Source: Microbispora catharanthi | GTDB lineage: Bacteria > Actinomycetota > Actinomycetes > Streptosporangiales > Streptosporangiaceae | Reading direction: 5' to 3' | Assembly (NCBI RefSeq): GCF_006334915.2 | Contig: NZ_VDMA02000012.1 | Location: 62,001-126,000 of the forward strand | Length of the DNA: 64,000 nt | Shown here: positions 31,600 to 40,470 of the stretch, one piece after another | Layout of the letters: each line of letters starts with the position of its first letter | Numbering within the stretch: position 1 is the first letter of the stretch | Position numbers and translations under genes: made by a program | The notes under the pieces: model-generated | What the model saw: the letters and a program-made list of their open reading frames with translations, nothing else | What the model was told of the DNA's origin: nothing | Database searches by the model: none

Positions 31600-32517
31600 G
31601 TGAGCGAGCTTCGGCGGGCGCTGGTGGTGCTGGCTCCCGGTCCCCTCACCACGGTGCAGGACCTCGGGCGGCGCCGGCACAGCCATCTCGGCGTCGGGCG
31701 CTCCGGCGCCGCCGACCGGGGCGCGCTGCGGCTGGCCAACCGCCTGCTGGCCAATCCCGAGGACGCCGCCTGCCTGGAGGTCACCCTGGGCGGGCTGAAG
31801 GTGCGCGCCACCGGCGACCTGCTCGTGACGCTCACCGGCGCGCCGTGCCCCGCCACCGTCACCTACCCCGACGGGCGCACGGGCGGCATCGGGCACGCGT
31901 CGGTCGAGCGCCTGCCCGACGGGGCGACGCTGCGGCTCGGCGTGCCGCCCCGCGGGCTGCGGACCTACCTCGCGGTCCGCGGCGGGATCGACGTCCCCGA
32001 GGTGCTGGGGTCACGGGCCACCGATCTGCTCTCGGGACTCGGCCCGGAACGTCCGGCGCCCGGATCGGTGCTCCCGGTCGGGCCGGCGCCTGCGGAGTTC
32101 CCCGCGGCCGATCTCGCGCCGGTGCCCGAGCCGGAGTCCGGCGTCCTCATACTGGACGTGCTCCCGGGACCACGCCACGACTGGTTCGCGCCCGGGGCGC
32201 TGACGGCCCTGTGCGCGGAGCCGTACGAGGTCACGGCGCAGAGCGACCGGGTCGGCATGCGGCTGCGCGGGCCGCGCCTCGAACGCGCGCGCGACGGGGA
32301 GCTGCCGAGCGAGGGCATGGTCCCCGGCGCGCTGCAGGTGCCGCCGTCCGGACAGCCGACGCTCTTCCTCGCGGATCACCCCGTGACCGGTGGATATCCC
32401 GTCATCGCGGTGGTGCGCGATCACCACATCGACCGGGCGGCGCAGGCCCGCCCCGGGCAGCGCATCCGTTTCCGGGTGGCCGGCGACCACCGGCCCATTC
32501 GTCCGAGGAGGCCCTGA
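31600..32517 (+). CDS. pxpC: 5-oxoprolinase subunit C (KipA family)
   Basis: 305-residue PxpC/KipA protein (biotin-dependent carboxyltransferase-like family). Signatures: [51 protein letters not shown] at the N-terminus, [23 protein letters not shown] in the middle, and ITYRL-like [36 protein letters not shown] at the C-terminal end. The GTG at 31600 is 25 bases after the pxpB stop; the next gene starts one base inside its stop (TGATG). The complex product is L-glutamate. Confidence 0.95.
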   Translation: MSELRRALVVLAPGPLTTVQDLGRRRHSHLGVGRSGAADRGALRLANRLLANPEDAACLEVTLGGLKVRATGDLLVTLTGAPCPATVTYPDGRTGGIGHASVERLPDGATLRLGVPPRGLRTYLAVRGGIDVPEVLGSRATDLLSGLGPERPAPGSVLPVGPAPAEFPAADLAPVPEPESGVLILDVLPGPRHDWFAPGALTALCAEPYEVTAQSDRVGMRLRGPRLERARDGELPSEGMVPGALQVPPSGQPTLFLADHPVTGGYPVIAVVRDHHIDRAAQARPGQRIRFRVAGDHRPIRPRRP

Positions 32518-33302
32518 TGGAACTCGACCCCGCACGTCTGACCCCCCGCGAGGCGCGGGCGCTGTTCCAGGGTGGGCTGGTCACGCCCACGTCCGGCTGG
32601 GCGGCGGGATGGGCGCAGGCCAACCTGATCGCGCTGCCGAGGGACCGGGCGTACGACTTCCTGGTGTTCGCGCAGCGCAACCCGCGCCCCTGCCCCGTGC
32701 TCGCCGTCACCGAGCCGGGTGCGCCGTTCGCGTCGATCTTCGACGGCGACCTGCGCACCGACCTGCCCGCCTACCGCGTCTACCGGGACGGCGAGCAGGT
32801 CGCCGAGGTCACCGATGTGACGTCCTACTGGCGCGACGACCTCGTGGGCTTCCTCATCGGCTGCAGTTTCACCTTCGAGGCCGCGTTGCTGGAGGCCGGC
32901 GTCCCGATCCGCCACATCGAGGCGGGCACGAACGTGCCGATGTACCTGACCGACCGGCCGTGCGTCCCGGCGGGCGAGCTTTCCGGCCCCCTCGTGGTGT
33001 CGATGCGCCCGATCCCCGCCCAGCTGGTGCCGGTCGCCGTACGGGTCACCTCGCGCTATCCGGCCGTGCACGGCGCGCCGGTGCACGTCGGCGACCCCGC
33101 CGCGCTCGGCATCGCCGACCTCGGCACGCCCGACTTCGGCGACCCGGTCGAGGTGCGCGACGGCGAGCTGCCGGTCTTCTGGGCCTGCGGGGTGACGCCG
33201 CAGGCCGCGGTGATGCGGTCGCGCCCGCCGTTCGCCATCGGCCACGCGCCCGGCCACATGGCGATCACCGACGCCCGCGACAGCGCCTACCTGGTCCCCT
33301 GA
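32517..33302 (+). CDS. Putative hydro-lyase / DUF1445 protein (YcsI-like)
   Basis: 261 residues of the DUF1445 family, related to mammalian D-glutamate cyclase, which converts D-glutamate to 5-oxo-D-proline. Conserved blocks: [71 protein letters not shown] and, at the end, [18 protein letters not shown]. In Bacillus, ycsI sits in the same operon. It could handle the D isomer or a side product while PxpABC handles the L isomer; that is inference. ATG at 32517 overlaps the pxpC stop by one base; GAGGAGG upstream. Confidence 0.9.
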   Translation: MELDPARLTPREARALFQGGLVTPTSGWAAGWAQANLIALPRDRAYDFLVFAQRNPRPCPVLAVTEPGAPFASIFDGDLRTDLPAYRVYRDGEQVAEVTDVTSYWRDDLVGFLIGCSFTFEAALLEAGVPIRHIEAGTNVPMYLTDRPCVPAGELSGPLVVSMRPIPAQLVPVAVRVTSRYPAVHGAPVHVGDPAALGIADLGTPDFGDPVEVRDGELPVFWACGVTPQAAVMRSRPPFAIGHAPGHMAITDARDSAYLVP

Positions 33303-33330
33303 GACAGCGCTTACCCGGTCTGGCGCTGTC
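33303..33330. terminator. Hairpin at the convergent end of the 5-oxoproline operon and the UTRA GntR gene
   Basis: Arms GACAGCGC (33303-33310) and GCGCTGTC (33323-33330) with a 12-base loop. The segment looks like a duplicate of the last codons of the DUF1445 gene (GACAGCGCCTACCTGGTC copied as GACAGCGCTTACCCGGTC). It may stop both convergent transcripts. Confidence 0.5.
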
Positions 33331-34066
33331 AGTCGCCGGCGCGGCGGACGAGGGGGTTGGCGGCGGTGGAGTTGCGGATGCTGAAGGTCACGCTCCCGGC
33401 GCGGTAGCGGTCGTCGGAGCACTCGACGGGCCGGCCCTCCTGGGTGGTGGTGACGCGGCGCTGGCGCAGCAGGGGGCTGCCCCGCCGCACGCCGAGCAGC
33501 CGGGCGTCCTCGCTGCCGGCCGCCACCGCGTCGATCAGGTGCTCGCCGTACGCGAAGACCAGGCCGACGGACTCGTAGAGCTCCTGGGTCACCGACTCGC
33601 AGTCGGGGTCGAGCCGCTCGACGGCGGGGGCGATCCAGCCGGCGTAGACCGTGCGCTCGACCAGCACCGGTTCGCCGTCGAGCCGCCGCAGCCGCAGCAC
33701 GTCGAGCACCTCCTCCCCCGGCTCCAGCGACAGCCGTACGGCCTCGGAGGGCGAGCACGGGCGGCGCCGGGAGGACAGCACGGTGCCGCTGGCGCGGTAG
33801 CCCATCGACCGGGCCCACTGGGCGAAGCTGTGCAACTCGGCGAAGCTCTGGCTGCGCTCGCTGCCGAGCACGATGCGCCGCGCGCCCTGCCGGGACCCGA
33901 CCAGCCCCTCGGCGGCGAGCAGGGCGACGGCCTGGCGAACGGTCCCGCGCGCCGCCGAATAACGTAAGGCCAGCTCAGCCTCGGAGGGGAGCTGAGCGCC
34001 TATCGGATAGTCCCCCCGGACGATGGCATCCCGCAAGTCACTCGCGATCTGTTCGTAGCGCGCCAT
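33329..34066 (-). CDS. GntR-family regulator (HutC/UTRA type) of the adjacent ABC importer
   Basis: 245 residues: winged helix (YEQIASDLRDAIVRGDYPIGAQLPSEAELALRYSAARGTVRQAVALLAAEGLV) and a UTRA ligand-binding domain (about 85-240; RRLDGEPVLVERTVYAGWIAP, SVTFSIRNSTAANPLVRRAGD). UTRA regulators sense small metabolites such as histidine, sugars or phosphonates. It is divergent from the importer genes across about 110 bases that hold a TTGTACAA-type palindrome, so it is probably their repressor. Confidence 0.9.
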   Translation of the reverse strand: MARYEQIASDLRDAIVRGDYPIGAQLPSEAELALRYSAARGTVRQAVALLAAEGLVGSRQGARRIVLGSERSQSFAELHSFAQWARSMGYRASGTVLSSRRRPCSPSEAVRLSLEPGEEVLDVLRLRRLDGEPVLVERTVYAGWIAPAVERLDPDCESVTQELYESVGLVFAYGEHLIDAVAAGSEDARLLGVRRGSPLLRQRRVTTTQEGRPVECSDDRYRAGSVTFSIRNSTAANPLVRRAGD

Positions 34067-34125
34067 CGTGCTGAGCCCTTCCGTTCACGCGACTGACATC
34101 GATATGCGACTTACTAGCTCTGGCT

Positions 34126-34139
34126 TGTTTGTACAAGTT
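34126..34139. promoter_or_regulatory. Candidate operator of the UTRA GntR regulator
   Basis: CTTGTTTGTACAAG has arms CTTGT/ACAAG and a perfect inner palindrome TTGTACAA (34131-34138 region). UTRA-GntR operators are often of this type. It is 40 bases upstream of the binding-protein start. Confidence 0.55.
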
Positions 34140-34178
34140 CGCCTAAGTTCGATCCACGCACCACAGTGGGAGGGACCG

Positions 34179-35330
34179 TTGTCCACACGTACCGCCGGCC
34201 TCGTGGCCGCGCTCACGATAACCACCTCAGTGATCGCGGCGTGCGGCGCCGCCCCCACGACCGCCGGCGGCGGCTCGGGATCCGGTGACTCCAAGGCGGC
34301 CACCGCGACCTCGGCCCAGGACTTCGGCGGGCTGGACAAGCTGGTGGAGGCCGCCAAGAAGGAGGGCCAGCTCAACACCATCGCGCTGCCGCCGGACTGG
34401 GCCAACTACGGCGAGGTCATCAAGGCGTTCGAGGCCAAGTACGGCATCAAGATCACCAATGACAACCCCGACGGCTCCAGCCAGGACGAGATCAACGCGG
34501 TCAAGACCCTCAAGGGCCAGGGCCGCGCTCCCGACGTGCTCGACCTCGGCAGCGCCTTCGCGCTCAGCGGCGCTCAGGAGGGCCTGTTCGCGCCCTACAA
34601 GGTGCAGAGCTGGGACAAGATCCCCGATGGGCAGAAGGAGACCGGCGGCGCCTGGTACTACGACTACGGCGGCTACATCTCCATCGGCTGCGACGCCAAG
34701 CGGGTCAAGACCTGCCCCCAGACGTTCGCCGACCTGCTCAAGCCCGAATACAAGGGCATGGTCGCGCTGAACGGCGACCCGACCAAGGCCGGCGCCGCCT
34801 TCGCCGGCGTGTACGCCGCCTCGCTCGCCAACCAGGGCTCGTTCGACGACATCCAGCCCGGCATCGACTTCTTCAAGAAGCTCAAGGAGAACGGCAACTT
34901 CAACCCGGTCGAGGCCACCCCCGCCACGGTGGAGAAGGGCGAGACCCCGGTCACCCTCGACTGGGACTACCTGCAGGCCAGCTACGCCAAGGAGTTCTCC
35001 TCCAAGGGCGTGGACTGGAAGATCGCCATCCCCGCGGACGGCCAGTACGCCAACTTCTACGCCCAGGCGATCAACAAGTGGGCGCCGCACCCCGCCGCCG
35101 CCCGCCTCTGGCAGGAGTTCCTCTACAGCGCCGAGGGCCAGAACCTGTGGCTGAAGGGCTACGCCCGCCCGGTGCTGCTGCCCTCCATGCAGCAGGACGG
35201 CAGCGCGGACGCGGCCATGGTCGCCCAGCTCCCCAAGGTCGAGGGCACCCCCACGTTCCCCACGCCCGACCAGGTCAACAAGGCCAAGGAGGTCCTGGCG
35301 AGCGGGTGGGGCGCGGCGGTCTCGGGCTGA
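34179..35330 (+). CDS. ABC importer substrate-binding lipoprotein (PotD/AfuA/PhnS-like)
   Basis: 383-residue lipoprotein. Signal peptide (MSTRTAGLVAALTITTSVIAAC) with lipobox VIAAC, then a two-lobe type-2 binding fold: LVEAAKKEGQLNTIALPPDWANYGEVIKAFEAKYGIKI, and a C-lobe VTLDWDYLQASYAKEF. This subfamily serves iron, polyamine, thiamine or 2-aminoethylphosphonate importers, and I cannot choose from sequence alone. I place the start at the TTG at 34179 because GGGAGGG lies 5-11 bases upstream and the signal peptide begins here; an in-frame extension to 34068 runs through the operator. First gene of a coupled importer-HAD operon. Confidence 0.88.
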   Translation: MSTRTAGLVAALTITTSVIAACGAAPTTAGGGSGSGDSKAATATSAQDFGGLDKLVEAAKKEGQLNTIALPPDWANYGEVIKAFEAKYGIKITNDNPDGSSQDEINAVKTLKGQGRAPDVLDLGSAFALSGAQEGLFAPYKVQSWDKIPDGQKETGGAWYYDYGGYISIGCDAKRVKTCPQTFADLLKPEYKGMVALNGDPTKAGAAFAGVYAASLANQGSFDDIQPGIDFFKKLKENGNFNPVEATPATVEKGETPVTLDWDYLQASYAKEFSSKGVDWKIAIPADGQYANFYAQAINKWAPHPAAARLWQEFLYSAEGQNLWLKGYARPVLLPSMQQDGSADAAMVAQLPKVEGTPTFPTPDQVNKAKEVLASGWGAAVSG

Positions 35331-35334
35331 TTTC

Positions 35335-36171
35335 GTGCGCGACAGCCGTACGCGATCGAAGAGCCGGTGGGCGGCCGTACCGCTGCTGGTCTTCGTCGTC
35401 ATCGTCTTCGGCGTGCCGATGCTGGTCCTCCTCGGTGGCACGTTCACCAAGGAGGGCACGCTCAGCACCGCCAACCTCACCGAGTCGCTCCAGGGCGCGT
35501 ACCTGACCGCCCTGCTCGGGAGCGTCAAGATCTCGGCACTCGTGGCGGTGCTGGGCGGGGTGCTCGGCACCTTCCTCGCCCAGGCCGTGGTGACCTCCAG
35601 GTCCCGTACGCTGCGCGAGGCGGTGCTGACCGCCTCCGGGGTGCTGGCCAACTTCGGCGGCGTGCCGCTGGCCTTCGCCTGGATCGCCACGCTCGGCAAC
35701 GCGGGCGTCGTCACCACCACGCTCGGCCTCGGCGGCCACGGGTGGAGCCTGTACAACTTCTGGGGTCTCACCCTGGTCTACCTGTACTTCTCCATCCCCC
35801 TTCAAGTGCTCACGGTCGTGCCCGCGCTCGACGGGCTGCGCCCGCAGTGGCGTGAGGCCGCGCAGAACAACGGCGCGAGCACCTGGCAGTTCTGGCGGTA
35901 CGTCGGGATTCCGGTGCTGACCCCGGCGCTGCTCGGCGGGGTCGTGCTGCTGTTCGGCGGCGCGTTCTCGGCCTACGCCACGGCGCAGGCCATGGTCGGG
36001 TCCACCGTCCCGCTGGTCACGCTGAAGATCGCCGACGCGCTCACCGGCAACGTCCTGATCGGCCACGAGAACGTCGCGCTGGCCCTCAGCCTCGACATGA
36101 TCGTGGTCGCGGGCCTGGTCATGGCCGTCTACCTCCCGCTGCAGCGAAGGAGCGCCCGATGGCTTCGCTGA
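35335..36171 (+). CDS. ABC importer permease, first
   Basis: 278 residues with six hydrophobic helices; EAA loop REAAQNNGASTWQFWRYVGIPVLTPA, which contacts the ATPase. Family: binding-protein-dependent transport inner-membrane components of the spermidine/phosphonate type. The GTG at 35335 follows the binding-protein stop by four bases, and the 3' end overlaps the next permease by 13 bases. Works with the second permease as a heterodimer. Confidence 0.9.
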   Translation: MRDSRTRSKSRWAAVPLLVFVVIVFGVPMLVLLGGTFTKEGTLSTANLTESLQGAYLTALLGSVKISALVAVLGGVLGTFLAQAVVTSRSRTLREAVLTASGVLANFGGVPLAFAWIATLGNAGVVTTTLGLGGHGWSLYNFWGLTLVYLYFSIPLQVLTVVPALDGLRPQWREAAQNNGASTWQFWRYVGIPVLTPALLGGVVLLFGGAFSAYATAQAMVGSTVPLVTLKIADALTGNVLIGHENVALALSLDMIVVAGLVMAVYLPLQRRSARWLR

Positions 36172-37058
36172 CCCCCCAGGTGACTACGCAGGTGACCCCC
36201 GGGACGGTGCCCGGCGCCGCCCCGGCCCCCGCACCCTCCCGGCCCGGCCGGCCGCGGCGTCCCCGGGTGTGGCGCGGGGTGGTCCTCGCGCTGGCCGCCG
36301 TCTACTTCCTCGTCCCGCTGATCGCGTCGTTCGTCTTCACGGTGAAGGTGCCCAATCAGGGCTTCTCGCTCGACGCGTACGGCCAGATCTTCTCGGCCGA
36401 GGGCTTCGGGGGCAGCCTCCTGCTGTCGCTCGGGCTCGGCGTCGCCACGATCGTGCTGGTCCTGCTGCTGACGCTGCCCGCCGCGGTGGCCGTACGGCTC
36501 GGCGCGCCGCGGCTGCGGCCGGTGCTCGAGGTGGTCTGCACGCTGCCGCTGGTCGTGCCCCCGATCACGTTCGTGGCCGGGATCAGCACCGTGCTGCGGT
36601 GGGGGCCCGACTACCTGGCGAGCACGCCGTTCTACCAGACGATGATCGCGGTGCAGAACCCGGACTTCCCGGTGGTGCTCGTGCTCGCCTACGTCGTGCT
36701 GGCGCTGCCGTTCGCCTACCGCTCGCTCGACGCGGGCCTGGGCGCGATCGACGTGCGCACGCTGTCGGAGGCGGCCAGGAACCTCGGGGCTTCGTGGCCC
36801 CACGTGCTGCTGCGGGTGATCATCCCCAACATGCGGTCGGCGATGGCGAGCGCGTCGTTCCTCACGCTGGCGCTGGTGCTCGGGGAGTTCACGATCGCCC
36901 GGCTGCTCAGCTTCCAGACCTTCCCCAACTGGATCTACCGGATCTCCGGCTCACAGGCGCAGGTGTCGGTGGCCGTCTCGGTGTTCAGCCTGCTGATCAC
37001 CTGGCTGCTGCTGCTCGCCCTGTCGTCCGCCGGTGCACGGCAAAGGAGTGGATCATGA
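36159..37058 (+). CDS. ABC importer permease, second
   Basis: 299 residues. After a proline-rich cytosolic start (about 35 residues) there are six membrane helices. The EAA loop is SEAARNLGASWPHVLLRVIIPNMRSA. ATG at 36159 preceded by GAAGGAG, overlapping the first permease gene; the stop overlaps the ATPase start as ATGA. Heterodimer partner of the first permease. Confidence 0.9.
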   Translation: MASLTPQVTTQVTPGTVPGAAPAPAPSRPGRPRRPRVWRGVVLALAAVYFLVPLIASFVFTVKVPNQGFSLDAYGQIFSAEGFGGSLLLSLGLGVATIVLVLLLTLPAAVAVRLGAPRLRPVLEVVCTLPLVVPPITFVAGISTVLRWGPDYLASTPFYQTMIAVQNPDFPVVLVLAYVVLALPFAYRSLDAGLGAIDVRTLSEAARNLGASWPHVLLRVIIPNMRSAMASASFLTLALVLGEFTIARLLSFQTFPNWIYRISGSQAQVSVAVSVFSLLITWLLLLALSSAGARQRSGS

Positions 37059-38149
37059 ACGGCGCCCGGGTCGAGTTCCGCGGGCTGCGCCGGCGGTTCG
37101 GGAGCACGGTGGCGCTGGACGGACTCGACCTCACGGTGGAACCGGGCGAGCTGATCGCGCTGCTCGGCCCGTCGGGGTGCGGCAAGACCACGGCGCTGCG
37201 CTGCCTGGCCGGCTTCGAGCAGCCCGACGAGGGCGAGGTGCTGGTGGACGGCGCCGACATCACGCGGGTGCCGGCCAACCGGCGCGACGCCGGCATGGTC
37301 TTCCAGTCCTACAGCCTCTTCCCCAACCTCAACGCCCGGGACAACGTGGGCTTCGGCATGCGGGTGCGCAAGGTGCCCGCCGCCAGGCGGCACGCCCGCG
37401 CGCAGGAGTTGCTTGAGCTGGTCGGCCTGCCCTCGGTCGGCGACCGCTACCCCCACCAGTTGTCCGGCGGCCAGCAGCAGCGCGTGGCGCTGGCCCGCGC
37501 GCTCGCCCTGGAGCCCAGGGTGCTGCTGCTGGACGAGCCGCTGTCGGCGCTCGACGCCAAGGTGCGGGTCACGCTGCGCGAGGAGATCCGCCGCCTGCAG
37601 CTCTCCCTCGGCATCACGACGATCTTCGTGACGCACGACCAGGAGGAGGCGCTGTCGATGGCCGACCGGGTCGCCGTGCTGCGCGACGGCCGCCTGGAGC
37701 AGGTCGCCGACCCCGCCACCCTGTACGACCGGCCGGCGACCCCGTTCGTCGCCGAGTTCGTCGGCGCGATGAACCACCTGCCCGGCCTGGTGTCGGGCGA
37801 CGGGGTCACCGTCCTCGGGCAGACGCTGCCCGTGGAGGGCCGGGCGCCGGGCACGGCGCGGGCGGACGTGCTGGTGCGGCCCGAGGCCGTGCTGGTCACG
37901 CCGGTCGACGCGTCCGGCGCCGAGGGCGACGGGATCGTCATGGTGTCGTCGTTCCGCGGCTCCACCGCCCGCCTGCGGGTCCGCCTGAGCGACGGCACCG
38001 AGGTGCTGGCCGACGTCCCCGGCCACGACTCGGCGCGCTTCGCGCCCGGCACCGCCGTACGGGTCGGGCTGGTCGACCGGCCGGTGCTCGTGTCGGCCCG
38101 TTCGGAGACCGGGGCCGCGGCGGCGGTCCCCGAACCCGATGTCGTCTAG
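37055..38149 (+). CDS. ABC importer ATPase (CUT1/PotA-type)
   Basis: 364-residue nucleotide-binding subunit. Walker A GPSGCGKTT, Q-loop FQSYSLFPNL, signature LSGGQQQR, Walker B LLLDEPLSALD, H-loop FVTHDQEEA. A C-terminal TOBE-like regulatory domain (about 285-350; VLVRPEAVLVTPV) follows. The cluster (GntR, binding protein, two permeases, ATPase, HAD) is complete, so the importer should be self-sufficient. Start ATG at 37055, overlapping the permease stop as ATGA. Confidence 0.93.
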   Translation: MNGARVEFRGLRRRFGSTVALDGLDLTVEPGELIALLGPSGCGKTTALRCLAGFEQPDEGEVLVDGADITRVPANRRDAGMVFQSYSLFPNLNARDNVGFGMRVRKVPAARRHARAQELLELVGLPSVGDRYPHQLSGGQQQRVALARALALEPRVLLLDEPLSALDAKVRVTLREEIRRLQLSLGITTIFVTHDQEEALSMADRVAVLRDGRLEQVADPATLYDRPATPFVAEFVGAMNHLPGLVSGDGVTVLGQTLPVEGRAPGTARADVLVRPEAVLVTPVDASGAEGDGIVMVSSFRGSTARLRVRLSDGTEVLADVPGHDSARFAPGTAVRVGLVDRPVLVSARSETGAAAAVPEPDVV

Positions 38150-38822
38150 GGAGAGCCCGGCGGCGGTCCTGTTCGACATGGACGGCACGCTGGTGGACAC
38201 CGAGGACCTGTGGTGGGACGCCTGCGTGGAGGTCGCGGACGGCCTGGGCTCCCCTCTCGGGGAGGCCGACCGGGAGGCGCTGTTCGGCCTGTCGGTCGAG
38301 GACGCCGCCCTGCACATCACAGCCGCCCTGGACTCCATCGGGGGCCCCGGGGCGCGGGCCGTCGAGACCATGCTGACGGACGCGTTCACCGGCCGGCTGG
38401 AGAACGGGGTGACCACGCTTCCCGGCGCGGTCGCGCTGCTGGAGGCCCTGCGCGCGGCCGGGATCCCGGCCGGGCTGGTCAGCGCGTCCCCCCGGCCGGT
38501 CGTGGACCTGGTGCTCGAGACCGTCGGCGGGCACCGCTTCCGGCTGTCGGTGGCCGCTGGGGACAGCGCCAGGAACAAGCCCGCGCCCGATCCGTACCTG
38601 GCCGCCGCCGCGCGGCTCGGCGTCGACCCGACCGCGTGCGTGGCGATCGAGGACAGCCCGACCGGCGTCGCCTCGGCCCGGTCCGCCGGGTGCGCCGTCA
38701 TCGTGGTCGGCCCCTCAATCGCTGTCGACGGTGTGACGGCGGTGCCGACGCTGGAGAGCGTCGACCTGCCGCTGCTGCGCCGGCTCGTCTCCGATCCCGG
38801 GGCGGTCACTCCTCGAACCTAA
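38139..38822 (+). CDS. HAD-superfamily phosphatase in the importer operon
   Basis: 227-residue haloacid-dehalogenase phosphatase of the beta-phosphoglucomutase/phosphoglycolate phosphatase type. Motif I is DMDGTLVDT, motif II is GLVSASP, motif III/IV NKPAPDPYL and AIEDSPTGVASARSAG. All catalytic residues are present. It overlaps the ATPase stop by 11 bases, so it is coupled to the importer and probably dephosphorylates the imported compound or a phosphonate-derived intermediate; it lacks the special lysine-rich cap features I would expect for a phosphonatase, so the substrate is open. Confidence 0.85.
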   Translation: MSSRESPAAVLFDMDGTLVDTEDLWWDACVEVADGLGSPLGEADREALFGLSVEDAALHITAALDSIGGPGARAVETMLTDAFTGRLENGVTTLPGAVALLEALRAAGIPAGLVSASPRPVVDLVLETVGGHRFRLSVAAGDSARNKPAPDPYLAAAARLGVDPTACVAIEDSPTGVASARSAGCAVIVVGPSIAVDGVTAVPTLESVDLPLLRRLVSDPGAVTPRT

Positions 38823-38823
38823 G

Positions 38824-38836
38824 TTCCTTTTGGGTA
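38824..38836. promoter_or_regulatory. HxlR-type operator copy 1 (own promoter)
   Basis: TTCCTTTTGGGTA: TTCC-N4-GGGTA, repeated in front of the neighbouring dehydrogenase gene. It lies 10 bases before the HxlR start codon, as expected for autoregulation. Confidence 0.6.
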
Positions 38837-38846
38837 TCGTCACAGC

Positions 38847-39209
38847 ATGAACGCCATGAAGACGGTTTGTGACGACCCCAAGGACGTCTACTCGGCCGCC
38901 TGCCCGTGCCGCAACATGCTCGACCTGCTGGCCAACAAGTGGAGCGCACTGGCCCTGGGCGCCCTGGAGGACGGGCCGCAGCGTTTCGGCGCGCTGCGCG
39001 CACGTCTCCAGGGCGTCAGCCCCAAGGTGCTCACCCAGACCCTGCGCCGCCTGGAGGACCACGGTCTCGTCCACCGCGACGTGTATCCCGAGGTGCCGCT
39101 GCGCGTGGAATACAGCCTCACCCCGCTCGGCCGCGACGCCAACGTCCCGCTCGCCCACCTGCGGACGTGGGTGGAGCGCAACATCGACCGCTTCCCCGAC
39201 CTGGACTAG
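38847..39209 (+). CDS. HxlR-family (DUF24) transcriptional regulator
   Basis: 120 residues, a single winged-helix domain: CPCRNMLDLLANKWSALALGALEDGPQRFGALRARLQGVSPKVLTQTLRRLEDHGLVHRDVYPEVPLRVEYSLTPLG. The N-terminal pair of cysteines (CPC, about residues 19 and 21) fits redox- or quinone-sensing HxlR members such as QorR and HypR, which respond to diamide, quinones or aldehydes (family knowledge). It is followed by two MDR oxidoreductases, the usual detoxification targets. ATG at 38847. Three matching operator copies flank it. Confidence 0.93.
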   Translation: MNAMKTVCDDPKDVYSAACPCRNMLDLLANKWSALALGALEDGPQRFGALRARLQGVSPKVLTQTLRRLEDHGLVHRDVYPEVPLRVEYSLTPLGRDANVPLAHLRTWVERNIDRFPDLD

Positions 39210-39226
39210 CCCGCTGACCTCGATGG

Positions 39227-39258
39227 TTCCCGATGGGTACTCGTGTCCCTTGCGGGTA
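39227..39258. promoter_or_regulatory. HxlR-type operators copies 2 and 3 (before the MDR oxidoreductase)
   Basis: TTCCCGATGGGTA (39227-39239) and TCCCTTGCGGGTA (39246-39258), the same TYCC-N4-GGGTA pattern as at 38824. The two are 19 bases apart, and 89-120 bases before the start codon, so a dimer or tetramer of the HxlR protein could bind both. Confidence 0.65.
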
Positions 39259-39346
39259 ACCAGGCGTCGGTGGATACCGTGCGGGTCATGCCGCCGAGCC
39301 GTACGACCGGCTTCGGCACGGGATCCATGAAGCGCAGGGGACAGAC

Positions 39347-40381
39347 ATGACTGAGAACCAGAACGGGACCATGCCCGCCGTCGCCTTCCGGCGCAGCCTC
39401 CCCGTCGACGACCCGGAAAGCCTCCTTGACGTGGAGCTGCCGGTGCCGCACCCCGGCCCGCGCGATCTGCTGGTCCGGGTGGAGGCGGTCGCCGTGAACC
39501 CGGTGGACTACAAGGTCCGGCGGAACAGCGATCCGGGCGGCGAGCCCAGGGTGCTCGGCTGGGACGCCGCCGGCACCGTGGTCGCCGTGGGCGACGAGGT
39601 GGAGCTGTTCGAGGTCGGCGACGAGGTCTACTACGCCGGTGCGATCGACCGGCCCGGCGCGAACTCCCGCTTCCACGTGGTGGACGAGCGCATCGTCGGC
39701 CACAAGCCCGCCACGTTGTCCTTCACCGAGGCCGCCGCGCTGCCGCTGACCTCCCTCACGGCCTGGGAGGGCCTGTTCGAGCGGCTGGGCCTGCGCGGCG
39801 ACGCCCTCGACCAGACCGGAACGCTGCTGGTGACCGCGGCCGCGGGCGGCGTCGGCTCCATCGTCGTGCAGCTCGCACGTGCCCTGACCGGGCTCACGGT
39901 GATCGGCACGGCCTCCCGCCCCGAGACGGTCGAGTTCGCCCGCCGGATGGGCGCCCACCACGTCGTGGACCACCGGGGACCGATGGCGAAGCAACTGGCC
40001 GAGGTCGCGCCCGACGGCATGGACTACGTCTTCAGCACGACCGGCACCGACCGCAACCTCGCGGCCTACGCCGAGGCGCTCATCCCCTTCGGTCAGATCG
40101 TCGCCATCGACGACCACGACTCCCTCGACATCGGCGTGCTCAAGTCGAAGAGCATCTCGTTCCACTGGGAGCTCATGTTCACCCACTCGCTGTTCCGGAC
40201 CCCGCACCAGGTGAACCAGCACCGCATCCTCGACCGGGTCGCACGGCTCGTGGACGCGGGAGTCGTCACCACCACCGCCACCCGCGACCTCGGCCCGGTC
40301 AACGCCGCCAACCTCCGCGAGGCCCACCGGATCATCGAATCGGGCACCGCGATCGGCAAGATCACTCTTACGGGCTTCTGA
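39347..40381 (+). CDS. Zinc-type alcohol dehydrogenase-like oxidoreductase (MDR family, quinone reductase)
   Basis: 344 residues of the medium-chain dehydrogenase/reductase superfamily. N-terminal GroES-like catalytic half with AVNPVDYKVRRNSDPGGEPRVLGWDAAGTVVAVGDEV; Rossmann half with VTAAAGGVGSIVVQLARALTGLTVIGTASRP. Zinc-ligand cysteines are lacking, so this is the zinc-free, NADPH-dependent quinone/enone reductase type. It sits right behind the HxlR regulator and its operators, suggesting electrophile or quinone detoxification. ATG with AGGGGA upstream. Confidence 0.88.
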   Translation: MTENQNGTMPAVAFRRSLPVDDPESLLDVELPVPHPGPRDLLVRVEAVAVNPVDYKVRRNSDPGGEPRVLGWDAAGTVVAVGDEVELFEVGDEVYYAGAIDRPGANSRFHVVDERIVGHKPATLSFTEAAALPLTSLTAWEGLFERLGLRGDALDQTGTLLVTAAAGGVGSIVVQLARALTGLTVIGTASRPETVEFARRMGAHHVVDHRGPMAKQLAEVAPDGMDYVFSTTGTDRNLAAYAEALIPFGQIVAIDDHDSLDIGVLKSKSISFHWELMFTHSLFRTPHQVNQHRILDRVARLVDAGVVTTTATRDLGPVNAANLREAHRIIESGTAIGKITLTGF

Positions 40382-40470
40382 GGCCCGCCGTGCCGGGGCC
40401 GGGGAACAACGGATACGGCCCGGCCGGTTGGGGACCACAGGAACCGAGCCGAAGACAACAGGAGCCGCGC

